From: Bacillota bacterium
GTDB taxonomy: Bacteria > Bacillota > UBA4882 > UBA8346
Length of the DNA stretch: 64,000 bases
Assembly (NCBI GenBank): GCA_023392595.1
Contig: JAEVYU010000026.1
Coordinates: 43,275-107,274 of the forward strand
Direction of reading: 5' to 3'
The translations under genes were made by a program, and so were the position numbers. Positions 15,967 through 24,313 of the stretch are shown piece after piece. Numbering within the stretch: the stretch's first letter is position 1; each line of letters begins with the position of its first letter. The notes beneath the pieces are model-generated. The model was given only the letters and a program-made list of their open reading frames with translations, was not told the DNA's origin and searched no databases.

Positions 15967-16227
15967 CTATATTTCTACCTCATGTTCCGTCACTATATAA
16001 AAAACTAAGAAATGTTTTACAGGCAACATCCTGTATTCGGCTTCAAGTGGTTCCATTGGTTGAAAAACCTTACAAGAGTATGGAAATTGTTGAAGCCGAA
16101 TTAGCGATTTATCAAGGGCATCAAGCAAATCCCTTGCCGCTTTGGGCGCTTTGAGAATATCGGCAATATAACTTATAATATCGCTCAAATCTTTTTGCGC
16201 CAAAGGCAAGTATTTCAGTTTATACAT
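15967..16227 (-). CDS. ParE/RelE-type toxin, truncated by an in-frame amber codon
   Basis: A type II toxin of 86 residues that would act on gyrase or on ribosome-bound mRNA. The family core is visible: YLPLAQKDLSDIISYI (about 6-21), the helix pair with AARDLLDALDKSLIRL, and the strand YRMLPVKHFLVFYIV (about 65-79). The frame stops at EHEVEI-TAG, but the codons after the TAG continue exactly as the family does, RIIYAKMDIENLIK, up to TAA at 15922. A single substitution has thus replaced the usual Tyr or His codon and removed the final strand. The protein is probably inactive or weakened unless the amber codon is read through. It overlaps the antitoxin gene by 8 bp. Confidence 0.82.
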   Translation of the reverse strand: MYKLKYLPLAQKDLSDIISYIADILKAPKAARDLLDALDKSLIRLQQFPYSCKVFQPMEPLEAEYRMLPVKHFLVFYIVTEHEVEI

Positions 16228-16507
16228 TATCCTCTGCTATTTTATCCCCAAGTTTGGCCCTCAAATCTGAGAATATTTCTTCGTGGGAATAGCGTACCTC
16301 CGACGTTTTTGATTGTCGTTCCGCTTCCTTTAACTTAAGGTAAATTTCACTTTCAAACAATTTGCGTTCATAAGTTTCAATGCTCATCACAACCATGTCG
16401 CCATAGCCATTTTTGGTCAAGAAAACCGGCTCTGCAGTCTCGTGTACAATCTTTGAAATTTCCGCAAAATTATTCCGTAAATCCGAAACCGGTCTAATCT
16501 GGGGCAT
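16220..16507 (-). CDS. Phd/YefM-family antitoxin
   Basis: A 95-residue partner and probable autorepressor of the adjacent toxin. The N-terminal Phd/YefM fold shows IRPVSDLRNNFAEISKIV (about 4-21), TAEPVFLTKNGYGDMVVMS and the ETYERK helix; the C-terminal half is charged and helical, as expected for the toxin-wrapping tail. GAGGTGA lies 6 bp before the ATG at 16507 (an in-frame GTG at 16516 is inside that site). The antitoxin is intact although its toxin is truncated. Confidence 0.88.
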   Translation of the reverse strand: MPQIRPVSDLRNNFAEISKIVHETAEPVFLTKNGYGDMVVMSIETYERKLFESEIYLKLKEAERQSKTSEVRYSHEEIFSDLRAKLGDKIAEDNV

Positions 16508-16607
16508 TAAATTCACCTCGAATTATTAATTTATCACCAAAATATCATAATTATGCTAAGATGTCAATTTATTTATAATCGCTCCTCCATAAACCCCAAA
16601 AATAAAC

Positions 16608-16653
16608 AAGCCCCATCATTTCTACTACTCTCCCAAGTAGGAACTAGGGGCTT
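16608..16653. repeat. Branched hairpin upstream of the TA operon
   Basis: Outer arms AAGCCCC (16608-16614) and GGGGCTT (16647-16653) enclose an inner dyad CTACT/AGTAG. It lies about 100 bp upstream of the antitoxin start, outside the repeat-like part. It has no clear T tract on either strand; it may be a terminator for lost upstream genes or a protein-binding site. Confidence 0.5.
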
Positions 16654-16775
16654 CGATTTGACAGAGCTTATAAATAAAAGTAGTATCTCAAATAAACCAT
16701 AATATGAATTGACAGTTTTGCAAATCCTTTTTCTGCACAAAATGTTCTAATCCCCATGTAAATAAGCTTTGCAAC

Positions 16776-16821
16776 TCACTTATGATACTTCTCTCACTAT
16801 CGGGTCTAACGACTAAATTTT
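16776..16821. repeat. Imperfect direct repeat B (5' side of the helicase/TA island)
   Basis: Partner of 12845-12891. The minus-strand reading here is VVRPDSERSIISEL. It marks the other boundary of a segment of about 3.9 kb holding the primase-helicase and the TA pair. Confidence 0.6.
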
Positions 16822-17139
16822 TTAAGGGCCAAAAAACATAAAACCCAAAGGAGCCTATATTTTCTTCGTAACAAAACTTAGTTACCAAACTTAACTTTAC
16901 TTATTTATGATCTTCTAAGCATCCTGTGACTTCGGATAAACCTACAATATTAAAAAAATTTCTCTTTTATGTCAAAATGTTTTATAGAATGAGAAACAAA
17001 CCTCCGTCCATCTGGATAGCCTCGGTGAGAAAGTTGCGGCAGGGCAGTATGGGAAGTGACATTCCAACTTACCCCAAGTTTATCAGTAGATCTGCATGAT
17101 TTTACATTTATTCAGGTCTATTTGCTATGTGTTTAGTAC
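16822..17139. other. Intergenic stretch without recognised gene
   Basis: AT-rich sequence between repeat B and the degenerate frame downstream of the fructokinase. I see no convincing reading frame, RNA gene or terminator in it. Confidence 0.4.
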
Positions 17140-17398
17140 CTACTCACATAACAAGTTTTTATCTATACCGGCTAATTCTCTTTCCAAATATTTTAAGGTC
17201 TTCATCTTTTCTCCGGTTTCCTGCTCATCGTATAAAAACTGCTCAAGGAACTCCCAGATATCCTCCAGCTTATAGTGTTATATCCGGATGAATTTCAATA
17301 TCGTTACCAATATTTTTTCTATAACTTTCGAGAAATTTCTCATAATAAGGTTCTCCTCTGATATAAGAGGGCTCCCATATAGCAGGCTCACGTTTCAC
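17140..17398 (-). pseudogene. Frameshifted small gene downstream of fructokinase, family not recognised
   Basis: Two overlapping minus-strand frames look like one protein of about 85 residues broken near 17277. The first half runs from a GTG at 17398 (VKREPAIWEPSYIRGEPYYE...EIHPDI) to a stop; the second continues KLEDIWEFLEQFLYDEQETG...LERELAGIDKNLLCE to TAG at 17140. The amino-acid composition is protein-like in both halves, charged and helical. There is no good ribosome binding site. I do not recognise the family. It could also be two unrelated fragments. Confidence 0.4.
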
Positions 17399-17404
17399 GA
17401 TTTC

Positions 17405-18370
17405 TTAAAACTCCAGTCCATTAATCAACCGTTTTATCTCTTCAAGATGCGGCAAAGCGGGAATTGCCCCCTTTTTGGTGGTGGTCAAGGCTCCCATTGC
17501 ATTTGCAAAACGGACTGTTTTTTGAAATTGGTTTTCATTGAGTTCGCTAATTTCTCCAAGTGACAAATCGCTAAATTGATATAACACTCCGGCTAAAAAG
17601 GCATCCCCTGCTCCGGTGGTATCAATTGTCTGAACATTAAAACCAGCAACCCTTCCGGCCCCGCCGCGATAGCGATAAAAACAGCCTGCCGGACCAAGCG
17701 TGACCAGAATTACACTGATCCCCATTTCATATAGAAACGCGGAACCTTGCGACAAATCTTTTGTTCCCGTGAGCAACTCCAATTCTTCCTCAGAGACTTT
17801 TACAATATCCGCATATTCCAAACCGGCTTTCATCCGCTTTATTGCCAGTTCCTCATTTGGCCAGAGCAGCGGACGATAATTAGGATCGTAAGAGATGAGC
17901 GAGTTTTGTTGTTTTGCAAATTTAACAGCGGCCAGAGTGGCACTCCGAGCTGGCTCATCGGTCATTGAGATCGAACCGAAATGAAATATTCGGGCCTGTT
18001 TCAGCAAATCATAATCAAGATCATCCGCAGTTAACAGCTGGTCGGCCCCGGGATTGCGGTAAAAACTAAAGGAGCGGTCTCCGTCGGGGTTTAAATGGAC
18101 GAAAGCCAAAGTAGTGCTGGCAGTTTTGGAATACTTTAAACCGGATATCCCTACACCGCACTGTTGAAGCACTTCTTTTAAAAAGATACCGAAGCGATCA
18201 TCACCAACCATCCCGATAAAAGCGCACTCCTTACCCAGCTTAGCCAGAGCTGCCAAAACATTAGCCGGAGCTCCGCCTGGGTTTTGTTCAAAGAGTTGGT
18301 TGCCGGTTAATGATAAACCAGTGGGGGAGAAATCAATCAGTAATTCCCCTAAAGCCACCAGATCAAGCAT
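17405..18370 (-). CDS. Fructokinase-like PfkB-family sugar kinase
   Basis: Cytoplasmic kinase of 321 residues that would phosphorylate the fructose released by the phosphorylase encoded just upstream. The N-terminal GELLIDFSP, the sugar-site NPGGAPANV (about 30-38), the family signature SYDPNYRPLLW (about 160) and the ATP/anion-hole motif DTTGAGDAFLAGVL (catalytic Asp about 254) are all present. GGGAGGGGAGCAG precedes the ATG, and the start overlaps the phosphorylase stop by 8 bp, so the two are co-translated. Last intact gene of the sucrose-type operon. Confidence 0.9.
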   Translation of the reverse strand: MLDLVALGELLIDFSPTGLSLTGNQLFEQNPGGAPANVLAALAKLGKECAFIGMVGDDRFGIFLKEVLQQCGVGISGLKYSKTASTTLAFVHLNPDGDRSFSFYRNPGADQLLTADDLDYDLLKQARIFHFGSISMTDEPARSATLAAVKFAKQQNSLISYDPNYRPLLWPNEELAIKRMKAGLEYADIVKVSEEELELLTGTKDLSQGSAFLYEMGISVILVTLGPAGCFYRYRGGAGRVAGFNVQTIDTTGAGDAFLAGVLYQFSDLSLGEISELNENQFQKTVRFANAMGALTTTKKGAIPALPHLEEIKRLINGLEF

Positions 18371-19847
18371 CTGCTCCCCTCCCTTGAGATGATTGCCCTT
18401 CAGTTAATTCCCGATACTGACCGGCTTCAACATCGAAGTAACTGATCACATACTGGTGATTCTTCAGATCAGCCCTCAATATTGTATCATATTGGCCTTT
18501 TTTCCAAGCAATTTGTAATCCATTTTCATTACCGGTCTCTACGATCCGGAAATCACCGTTAAATGCGGGATAAGCATTCCGAAACTTCATTAAGGCTAAC
18601 ATTTTTTGCACAACCGGCCGCTTCAGATTGGCTTCAACCTCTTCTGTTGTATAATAATGCCGGTTAATATTCCGTCCTATCTTAGTGGCTTCCAACAACT
18701 CCAAGTCATTTGCTCCGGCCAGTAAGCCCACATAATAAACCTGAGGTATGCCCGGCGTAAAAAACTGGATGGCTCTCGCCAAAAGATAGGCGTCGTCGTT
18801 ATTTCCCAAAGCCGAATAATATGTACAATTTATCTGATAGATATCAAGATTATTATAAGCCGCGGTATTATATATTTTTTTAACATTAGCGCCGTGTGAA
18901 AAAAGGTATTCCTTGGTTTGCTCTATTTCCGCATCGCTTAAGAGATCCCTGATATCCACTATTCCAATTCCATCATGGGTATCAAGCGTGGTAAATTGCT
19001 TACGCGGGCAAATGTTCAGCCAATGAATTAAATTACGGTTCGAACCACTGTAAAGGGCATGTAACAGCAGCATTGGCAGAGCAAAATCATAAACCCAATA
19101 GCCCTTCTCGGCCAATTTCATTTGGAGCGAATAATGTTCGTGAATTTCCGGTAAGATTTCCACCCCATAAGGATCTAATATCCCTTTTGCATAATCTAAC
19201 AACTCCCAAACATCGGGTTCGACAAAGAAACAGTTGGTCCCTTTCTTTTTTGTAGCGTAGGCAAAGGCGTCCAGCCGGACAATGGCCGCACCTCTTTGGG
19301 CCATACCAATCAAAGATTGCGCTACAAATTTACGGGTCACGCTTGCTTCCAGGTTGAGGTCGACTTGCTCTTCATCAAAAGTACACCAAATTTTTTCCCT
19401 GGTACTATCGGCGAATTCCACTTCCACATACGGAGCCCTCGGTTTTCGCTTATAAATAAGGTCAATGTCTGCCGGGCTTGGTTCCCCGCCAGGCCAAAAA
19501 TCCTGATAACGGATAAAAAAGTCGGCGTAGGGAGAATCATCTTTATATTTGGCGAAATCTTGATAATACTTCGATCCTCGTGAGATGTGATTGATCATGA
19601 AATCAAACATCAAATAATGATCCCGACTCAGGTCCTTGATATTCTCCCATGTACCAAAACATTCATCCACCGCTTCATAGGTCAGCGGCGCAAAACCTCT
19701 GTCTGCCGAGGACGGAAAAAAAGGAAGAAGATGCAGCCCGCCAATAATACCTTTAAAATATTTTTTCAACAGACTATCTAGTTCTATTAAATTTTGGCCC
19801 ATACTGTCGGCGTAAGTAATTAGCATGATCTCATTTTTTAGCGGCAT
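18363..19847 (-). CDS. gtfA: Sucrose phosphorylase-like GH13 enzyme
   Basis: A 494-residue glycoside hydrolase of subfamily GH13_18. These enzymes use phosphate to split sucrose, or sucrose 6'-phosphate, into glucose 1-phosphate and fructose. Key regions: the N-terminal MLITYADSMG and GLHLLPFFPSSADRGFAPL, the DFMINHIS strand, the nucleophile in AIVRLDAFAYATKK (Asp about 193), the acid/base in ILPEIHEHY (Glu about 235) and the transition-state stabiliser in TLDTHDGIG (Asp about 293). The ABC importer upstream delivers free rather than phosphorylated sugar, which favours sucrose phosphorylase; other members act on glucosylglycerate or glucosylglycerol, and I cannot exclude those. GAGGAAAGT precedes the ATG. 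Confidence 0.88.
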   Translation of the reverse strand: MPLKNEIMLITYADSMGQNLIELDSLLKKYFKGIIGGLHLLPFFPSSADRGFAPLTYEAVDECFGTWENIKDLSRDHYLMFDFMINHISRGSKYYQDFAKYKDDSPYADFFIRYQDFWPGGEPSPADIDLIYKRKPRAPYVEVEFADSTREKIWCTFDEEQVDLNLEASVTRKFVAQSLIGMAQRGAAIVRLDAFAYATKKKGTNCFFVEPDVWELLDYAKGILDPYGVEILPEIHEHYSLQMKLAEKGYWVYDFALPMLLLHALYSGSNRNLIHWLNICPRKQFTTLDTHDGIGIVDIRDLLSDAEIEQTKEYLFSHGANVKKIYNTAAYNNLDIYQINCTYYSALGNNDDAYLLARAIQFFTPGIPQVYYVGLLAGANDLELLEATKIGRNINRHYYTTEEVEANLKRPVVQKMLALMKFRNAYPAFNGDFRIVETGNENGLQIAWKKGQYDTILRADLKNHQYVISYFDVEAGQYRELTEGQSSQGRGADA

Positions 19848-19923
19848 ACTTTCCTCTTCTTTAGCACTTTATTTATACTCGTAGTTAAAATTTTTTCCTT
19901 AAGTATTATCCTCTACCTGCTCC

Positions 19924-20727
19924 TTAAAGTGGAAGCCAATTAATAACTCGCGCAATATAAGGATCCCAAAAATCAAAGTCGTGAATTCCGGGTCCCTCTT
20001 CATGATATAAATCTAGCCCTATTTGTTTAGCATAGGCTATAAATGGTTTAAATTGTGTTTCGTGCCGAACATCTTCCGTACCGCAAGCCATATAAAGTTT
20101 GGGTAGTTGGGCACCGGATTCTTTTAGTTTTTTGGCTAACGCGTAAACGTCATTGTCGCTGCCTTTTATTTTAGTAATATCCCCATAGGTGTCTTCAAAA
20201 CGTTTTAGTGTAGCGGTTGCATTTTCTTGTGAATATCGGCTGATCATTTCATCAATATCCAGGCTGCCCGACAGACATGCCGCAGCGGCAAAAAACTCCG
20301 GCCTTCTAAACGCCCATAAGAAAGCGCCCCGTCCTCCCATTGAAAGCCCGGCAACAAAATTGTCTTCCCGCTTTTTTGAAAGTGGAAGCATTGCACGGAC
20401 GAAGAGTGGGAGCTCTTCAGAAAGGTAAGAGAAATAATCCATCCCGTGCACCATGTTGGAATAACTGCTGACATAAGCTGACGGCATTACCACCGCCAGC
20501 TGTCTTTTCTGCGCATATCGTTCAATCGACGAATAGCGGATCCAGTTGGTGTGATCACCCCCATTGCCATGCAAAAGATACAATGTTTTAAATTTGATGG
20601 TGGGATCATAAACTTGCCCCAGAGTCTTGTCCTTGCTTTTTTCATCAAAATAGGATGGAATAAGAACCGTAATGGAAGTATCCATGCGAAGATATTTGGA
20701 GTAAAAATTACATTGGATCTCATTCAT
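19924..20727 (-). CDS. Esterase of the FrmB/esterase D family
   Basis: Alpha/beta hydrolase of 267 residues (PF00756 type) resembling tributyrin/acetyl esterases. It shows LYLLHGNGGDHTNW (oxyanion region, about 48-61), nucleophile VAGLSMGGRGAFLWAF (Ser about 121), an Asp in ACGTEDVRHE and a His in GPGIHDFDFWD (about 251). It lies inside the sucrose-type operon between the second permease and the phosphorylase, a place where I would not expect it; deacylation of acylated sucrose or plant glycosides would make sense. I start at ATG 20727, with AAGG about 9 bp upstream. No signal peptide, so it acts in the cytoplasm. Confidence 0.85.
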   Translation of the reverse strand: MNEIQCNFYSKYLRMDTSITVLIPSYFDEKSKDKTLGQVYDPTIKFKTLYLLHGNGGDHTNWIRYSSIERYAQKRQLAVVMPSAYVSSYSNMVHGMDYFSYLSEELPLFVRAMLPLSKKREDNFVAGLSMGGRGAFLWAFRRPEFFAAAACLSGSLDIDEMISRYSQENATATLKRFEDTYGDITKIKGSDNDVYALAKKLKESGAQLPKLYMACGTEDVRHETQFKPFIAYAKQIGLDLYHEEGPGIHDFDFWDPYIARVINWLPL

Positions 20728-20789
20728 ATAAAACACCTTCTTTCAACATGAATTACGTTTTCCGTTGCGCCATAAAAAGTATACAGAAA

Positions 20790-21635
20790 TCAGCCTTTAA
20801 CAGCACCTATCGTCACACTGGAGATAAATTTTTTCTGATTGCAGAGGAAAACAATGAATAATGGAATCGTAACGCAAACACATCCCGCCAGAATCAATTC
20901 CTGAGGAAAATTATACATATCCATGGTATCGTTTAACGTAGGCAATAAAACCATCACCGGCATTACCTTAGGATCGGAAACCATCATGGAAGGCCAGAGA
21001 TAATCATTCCATTTACCCAAAAACTGTAAGATTGACATGGCGCCTATTACGGGAGAACATAACGGTAATACAATTTTCGTAAAAATAGTCAATTGATTGG
21101 CGCCGTCAATTTTTGCAGCTTCAAATAAAGAGTCGGGAAGGCTAACCATATATTGACGCATCATAAACATGGTAAAAACATTGGCGATTGTCGGAACAAT
21201 TTGCACTTGATAAGTATTTAGCCATCCTATTTTACTAAACATAATGTAAAGGGCAGGCATCTTTAGTTCCAATGGAATCATAATTGTGGAAACAATTACC
21301 ATAAACAACACATTTCGGCCCTTAAATTTAAATTTTGCAAAAGCATACCCTGCCATGGCCCCAATTAAAACTGAAAAAAAGGTATAGATGGCAGAGATAA
21401 ATATTGAATTAAAATAAGCTTGAAAAAATAATCCCCCACTATATTTTATCAGTCTTACATAATTGTAAAATGTAGGAGAATGGGGTATTCCCCCCGGATT
21501 AGCTGAAAGTTCAGTCGCTGTTTTGAGTGATCCGCAAATCATCACATATAGAGGTAATATAAAAAGAAGCAAAGTAATAAACAAAAAACTCATGCTGATG
21601 ATTGATAATTTGGTATTTTGCTTCATCTTAAGCAT
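20790..21635 (-). CDS. MalG-type sugar ABC transporter permease
   Basis: Inner-membrane permease (281 residues, six hydrophobic segments) of a CUT1 importer. The EAA loop that docks the ATPase reads EAAKIDGANQLTIFTKIVLPL (about residues 186 on). The C-terminus ends in SSVTIGAVKG, as MalG proteins do. Its start overlaps the end of the partner permease. No dedicated ATPase gene lies in the operon, so a shared MsmK/MalK-type ATPase from elsewhere must be used, which is common in Bacillota. The first in-frame ATG (21647) is too close to its ribosome binding site; 21635 fits better. Confidence 0.9.
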   Translation of the reverse strand: MLKMKQNTKLSIISMSFLFITLLLFILPLYVMICGSLKTATELSANPGGIPHSPTFYNYVRLIKYSGGLFFQAYFNSIFISAIYTFFSVLIGAMAGYAFAKFKFKGRNVLFMVIVSTIMIPLELKMPALYIMFSKIGWLNTYQVQIVPTIANVFTMFMMRQYMVSLPDSLFEAAKIDGANQLTIFTKIVLPLCSPVIGAMSILQFLGKWNDYLWPSMMVSDPKVMPVMVLLPTLNDTMDMYNFPQELILAGCVCVTIPLFIVFLCNQKKFISSVTIGAVKG

Positions 21636-21636
21636 T

Positions 21637-22536
21637 TTAATCACCATCTTCCTTTAATAACTTGAACTGAAACATCGAAAGAATAAATATCATAAGAAAC
21701 ATGAGCCAACCTGTTGCTGACGCCATCCCAAAATTACCGTTGGCGATATTTGTCGTTACAAGGTTCATAATTGGGGCAACATCAAATGGGGCAACCTGTC
21801 CAGAGCCGACCAACAAGTTTGGTTCATTATAAATTTTAAAGGTAGTTACGCTACAGGTAAAAAAGGCAAATAGAAATGTGGGTTTCATTAACGGAATGGT
21901 GATATAAAACAATTTTTTCAGAGTATTGGCACCGTCGATAGTGGCTGCTTCAATAACATCTTCAGGAATGGCAGTAAGTCCCGATAAAAAAATAACCATA
22001 AACCAGCCAATGGCCCTCCAGGCTACAACGACGACAATAGACCATTTCATAAGCTGAAAATCATCAAGGAAAGGTATCTTTGTCCCAAGTAAAACATTAA
22101 TTACCCCGGTATTTGTACCAAGCATAACCCGCCAAACAAGAATAGCGGCTACACTGGCGGTAATCTGAGGCAAAAAGAAACCCGCTTTAAAAAACGATTT
22201 ATGTTTGATAACGGTGGAATTGATCAATACAGCTAATCCGAAAGAAACCGCAATTACTGGAATTACAAGTGTCAATAAATAAAATAAGGTATTGCCAATC
22301 ACCAACCAAAATGTCGGATATTGTAAAAGTTTGGCATAATTCTCAAGCCCGACCCACTTAACCGGTCCGTAGCCACTGTAGGTTGAAAAACTTAAAACCA
22401 ATGAGTAAATGGCTGGTATGGCAAAGAATATTGTGTAAGCAAGCAAAAATGGCATAAGAAAAAGCCAGGGCGTCATTTTATTTTCTAAAGACTTTTTCGT
22501 TTGATATTTTGTAGTGTCCCCAGTAAGATTTAGCAT
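21637..22536 (-). CDS. MalF-type sugar ABC transporter permease
   Basis: Partner permease of about 299 residues with six hydrophobic segments. N-terminal WLFLMPFLLAYTIFFAIPAI, the EAA loop EAATIDGANTLKKLFYITIPL (about 200) and the family's C-terminal membrane segment are visible. AAGGGA lies 8 bp before the ATG at 22536. It follows the binding-protein gene after a 105-bp gap that holds a strong hairpin, which probably lowers permease expression relative to the binding protein. Confidence 0.9.
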   Translation of the reverse strand: MLNLTGDTTKYQTKKSLENKMTPWLFLMPFLLAYTIFFAIPAIYSLVLSFSTYSGYGPVKWVGLENYAKLLQYPTFWLVIGNTLFYLLTLVIPVIAVSFGLAVLINSTVIKHKSFFKAGFFLPQITASVAAILVWRVMLGTNTGVINVLLGTKIPFLDDFQLMKWSIVVVVAWRAIGWFMVIFLSGLTAIPEDVIEAATIDGANTLKKLFYITIPLMKPTFLFAFFTCSVTTFKIYNEPNLLVGSGQVAPFDVAPIMNLVTTNIANGNFGMASATGWLMFLMIFILSMFQFKLLKEDGD

Positions 22537-22583
22537 GTGGACCATCCCTTCAAATGCTCTTAAAATAAACCCATTTAAAAATA

Positions 22584-22616
22584 TAGGGAGACCGAATTGG
22601 AAGATTGGTCTCCCTA
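22584..22616 (-). terminator. Hairpin between binding-protein and permease genes
   Basis: TAGGGAGACC (22584-22593) and GGTCTCCCTA (22607-22616) form a perfect 10-bp stem. In the minus-strand transcript the stem is followed by TATTTTTAAA. This looks like a leaky intrinsic terminator or a 3'-end stabiliser, the usual way to make much binding protein and little permease. Confidence 0.75.
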
Positions 22617-22641
22617 TTTTCTCGCAAACATATATTATTAA

Positions 22642-23937
22642 TTATTTATAGGCATTGCCGATTTGAGTTTGCAAATCCATATTGGCCGCTTTCAAAGCCT
22701 TATCCAATGTCATCTTGCCTTGGATATACTTACTGAAATATTGGTTCGTAATTTGGATCTCACTTGAATATTTAGGACTATAATTAAAGACTTTAAAATT
22801 CTCAATTGCTTTTGCTTCCGTTACAGGTAGGGAAGCTCCAAAAAATGGGTCGGGTGATTTTACAAGAGGATCATTCGCTGCGCTCAGCAAGGAAGGATAA
22901 ATTTTTCGGGCATTGAAGCTTCCAAGTGCACCTTCATTCGTAAGTGTCAGTTTGGACAAAAATTCGATTGCTTCTTTTTTATGTGGTGCATTTTTGGGAA
23001 CACCCCACATCGATCCACCGGCATCGCTGCCGCCTACTGCTCCTCCAATTTTCGGCCATAGAGCTTCAGCCCACTTCCCTTCTTGCGCCGGAGCATATTT
23101 AGGTATGTTATTTTTAATCCAGGCGCCAGTCAGATCGGAAGCAATAGTTCCATTAGCGAACGCTTGCTGATAATCCGTAGAGTCATCGACAACATCCATA
23201 CAAACACCCGAATCATAAATCTTCTTCAAATCTAGAAATGCTTTACGTACACCGGAATCTTTGTCAACAATGTAATTTCCGTTATTATCCGTAAAACGAG
23301 CGCCATTACCGCTTAAAATCATAGTAAGAAATGTTGCCTTCGGAGAACTGCTGCTAAGGTGCCAGATATAACTCTGAGGATATATCTTCTGAAGTTTTTT
23401 ACCGGCAGCGATAAACTCATTGGTGGTCTTTATATTTTCAGGATCAATGCCCGCCTTGGCAAACATATCTTCCCGGTAAACCCATACCAGCGGCTTGAGT
23501 TGATAAGGGAACGCATACTGTTTGTTCTGGTATGAAACTAACTTATACGCACCAACTGTCATCTTGCTTTTATAAGGTTTTAATACTTTAGAGACGTCTT
23601 CAAGGGTATTGCTACGAACCAGTTCGGGAAGCATAAAAGATTGCATCATACAGATATCGGGCATCGGTTCACCCGAAGCTTTCATTAGCCTTAACTTCTG
23701 CATAAGTACGACATCAGAAGCAAAAAGCTGTCCCTTGATCTCAACCTTATCTCTTAACTCAGGAAAACTTGAAAAGACAACTTCGCTAAGCTGCTTTGGG
23801 ATATCAAGTGTCGCCCAGACAAACCAAGTCAATGTTTTTTTCCCGCTGTCCGCCTGTATTTGAGAAGGACTTATAAAACACACACTACTAAGTAACGCCA
23901 GGCAAAGAATAATCATAACACTTCTTTTGTATTTCAT
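22642..23937 (-). CDS. Sugar ABC transporter substrate-binding protein (family 1)
   Basis: Extracytoplasmic solute-binding protein of 431 residues for the CUT1 importer. The signal peptide runs MKYKRSVMIILCLALLSS to a cleavage-like SQIQA-DSG; the only cysteine near the end of the hydrophobic core (SSVC) does not make a good lipobox, so the protein appears to be released, again as in a diderm. Family segments: AFPYQLKPLVWVYREDMFAKAGIDP (about 120-145) and AGGSMWGVPKNAPHKKEAIEFL (about 308-330). GGAG precedes the ATG. First gene of the operon, behind a near-consensus promoter at 24094-24122. Confidence 0.9.
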   Translation of the reverse strand: MKYKRSVMIILCLALLSSVCFISPSQIQADSGKKTLTWFVWATLDIPKQLSEVVFSSFPELRDKVEIKGQLFASDVVLMQKLRLMKASGEPMPDICMMQSFMLPELVRSNTLEDVSKVLKPYKSKMTVGAYKLVSYQNKQYAFPYQLKPLVWVYREDMFAKAGIDPENIKTTNEFIAAGKKLQKIYPQSYIWHLSSSSPKATFLTMILSGNGARFTDNNGNYIVDKDSGVRKAFLDLKKIYDSGVCMDVVDDSTDYQQAFANGTIASDLTGAWIKNNIPKYAPAQEGKWAEALWPKIGGAVGGSDAGGSMWGVPKNAPHKKEAIEFLSKLTLTNEGALGSFNARKIYPSLLSAANDPLVKSPDPFFGASLPVTEAKAIENFKVFNYSPKYSSEIQITNQYFSKYIQGKMTLDKALKAANMDLQTQIGNAYK

Positions 23938-24056
23938 TTTCTCCGCTCCCTCATTCTTAATTTCTATGGCTGCATTGCTCCTCGTTACAATTCTTTTTTT
24001 ACCCCTCCTTTAAATCTGTTTCTCACAGGATAAACCATCGTCATTCAAACTTTAAT

Positions 24057-24069
24057 TACGAAAATCGTA
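24057..24069. promoter_or_regulatory. 13-bp palindrome downstream of the sucrose-operon promoter
   Basis: TACGAAAATCGTA: perfect 5-bp arms around AAA, starting about 18 bp downstream of the predicted start of transcription. The position suits a repressor roadblock. No LacI- or ROK-type gene lies beside this operon, so the protein that binds it must be encoded elsewhere. Confidence 0.4.
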
Positions 24070-24093
24070 TTTTACCTGGTTGTTACAATTTGG

Positions 24094-24122
24094 ATTCTAT
24101 TATCAGAAGAACTATTTGTCAA
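24094..24122 (-). promoter_or_regulatory. Sigma-A-type promoter of the sucrose-type operon
   Basis: On the minus strand: TTGACA, a 17-bp spacer, TAGAAT. This is the best promoter match in the 375-bp gap between the binding-protein gene and the LysR gene. It implies a leader of about 150 nt. I see nothing else in this gap apart from the palindrome at 24057. Confidence 0.7.
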
Positions 24123-24313
24123 ATACATAAAAAGAATGGCTTTCATGCAGTGAAGCTATGATTCTTGTAAATTAACCGATATACAGTTTAAAAGAACTCG
24201 ACCTGCAATATCAAAGAAAACTGCATTGAAAGGTCATATTTTTGAATCATGTTATTAATAGGTGTTTGGAGGCGCTATCTTTGCTTTGGGGAACGGGAGA
24301 AGAAGGTCAGACT

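Noticed and set aside
16688..16888. 66-codon minus-strand frame covering repeat B
   Set aside because: No start signal; it looks like a fragment of a lost gene, so I report only the repeat.
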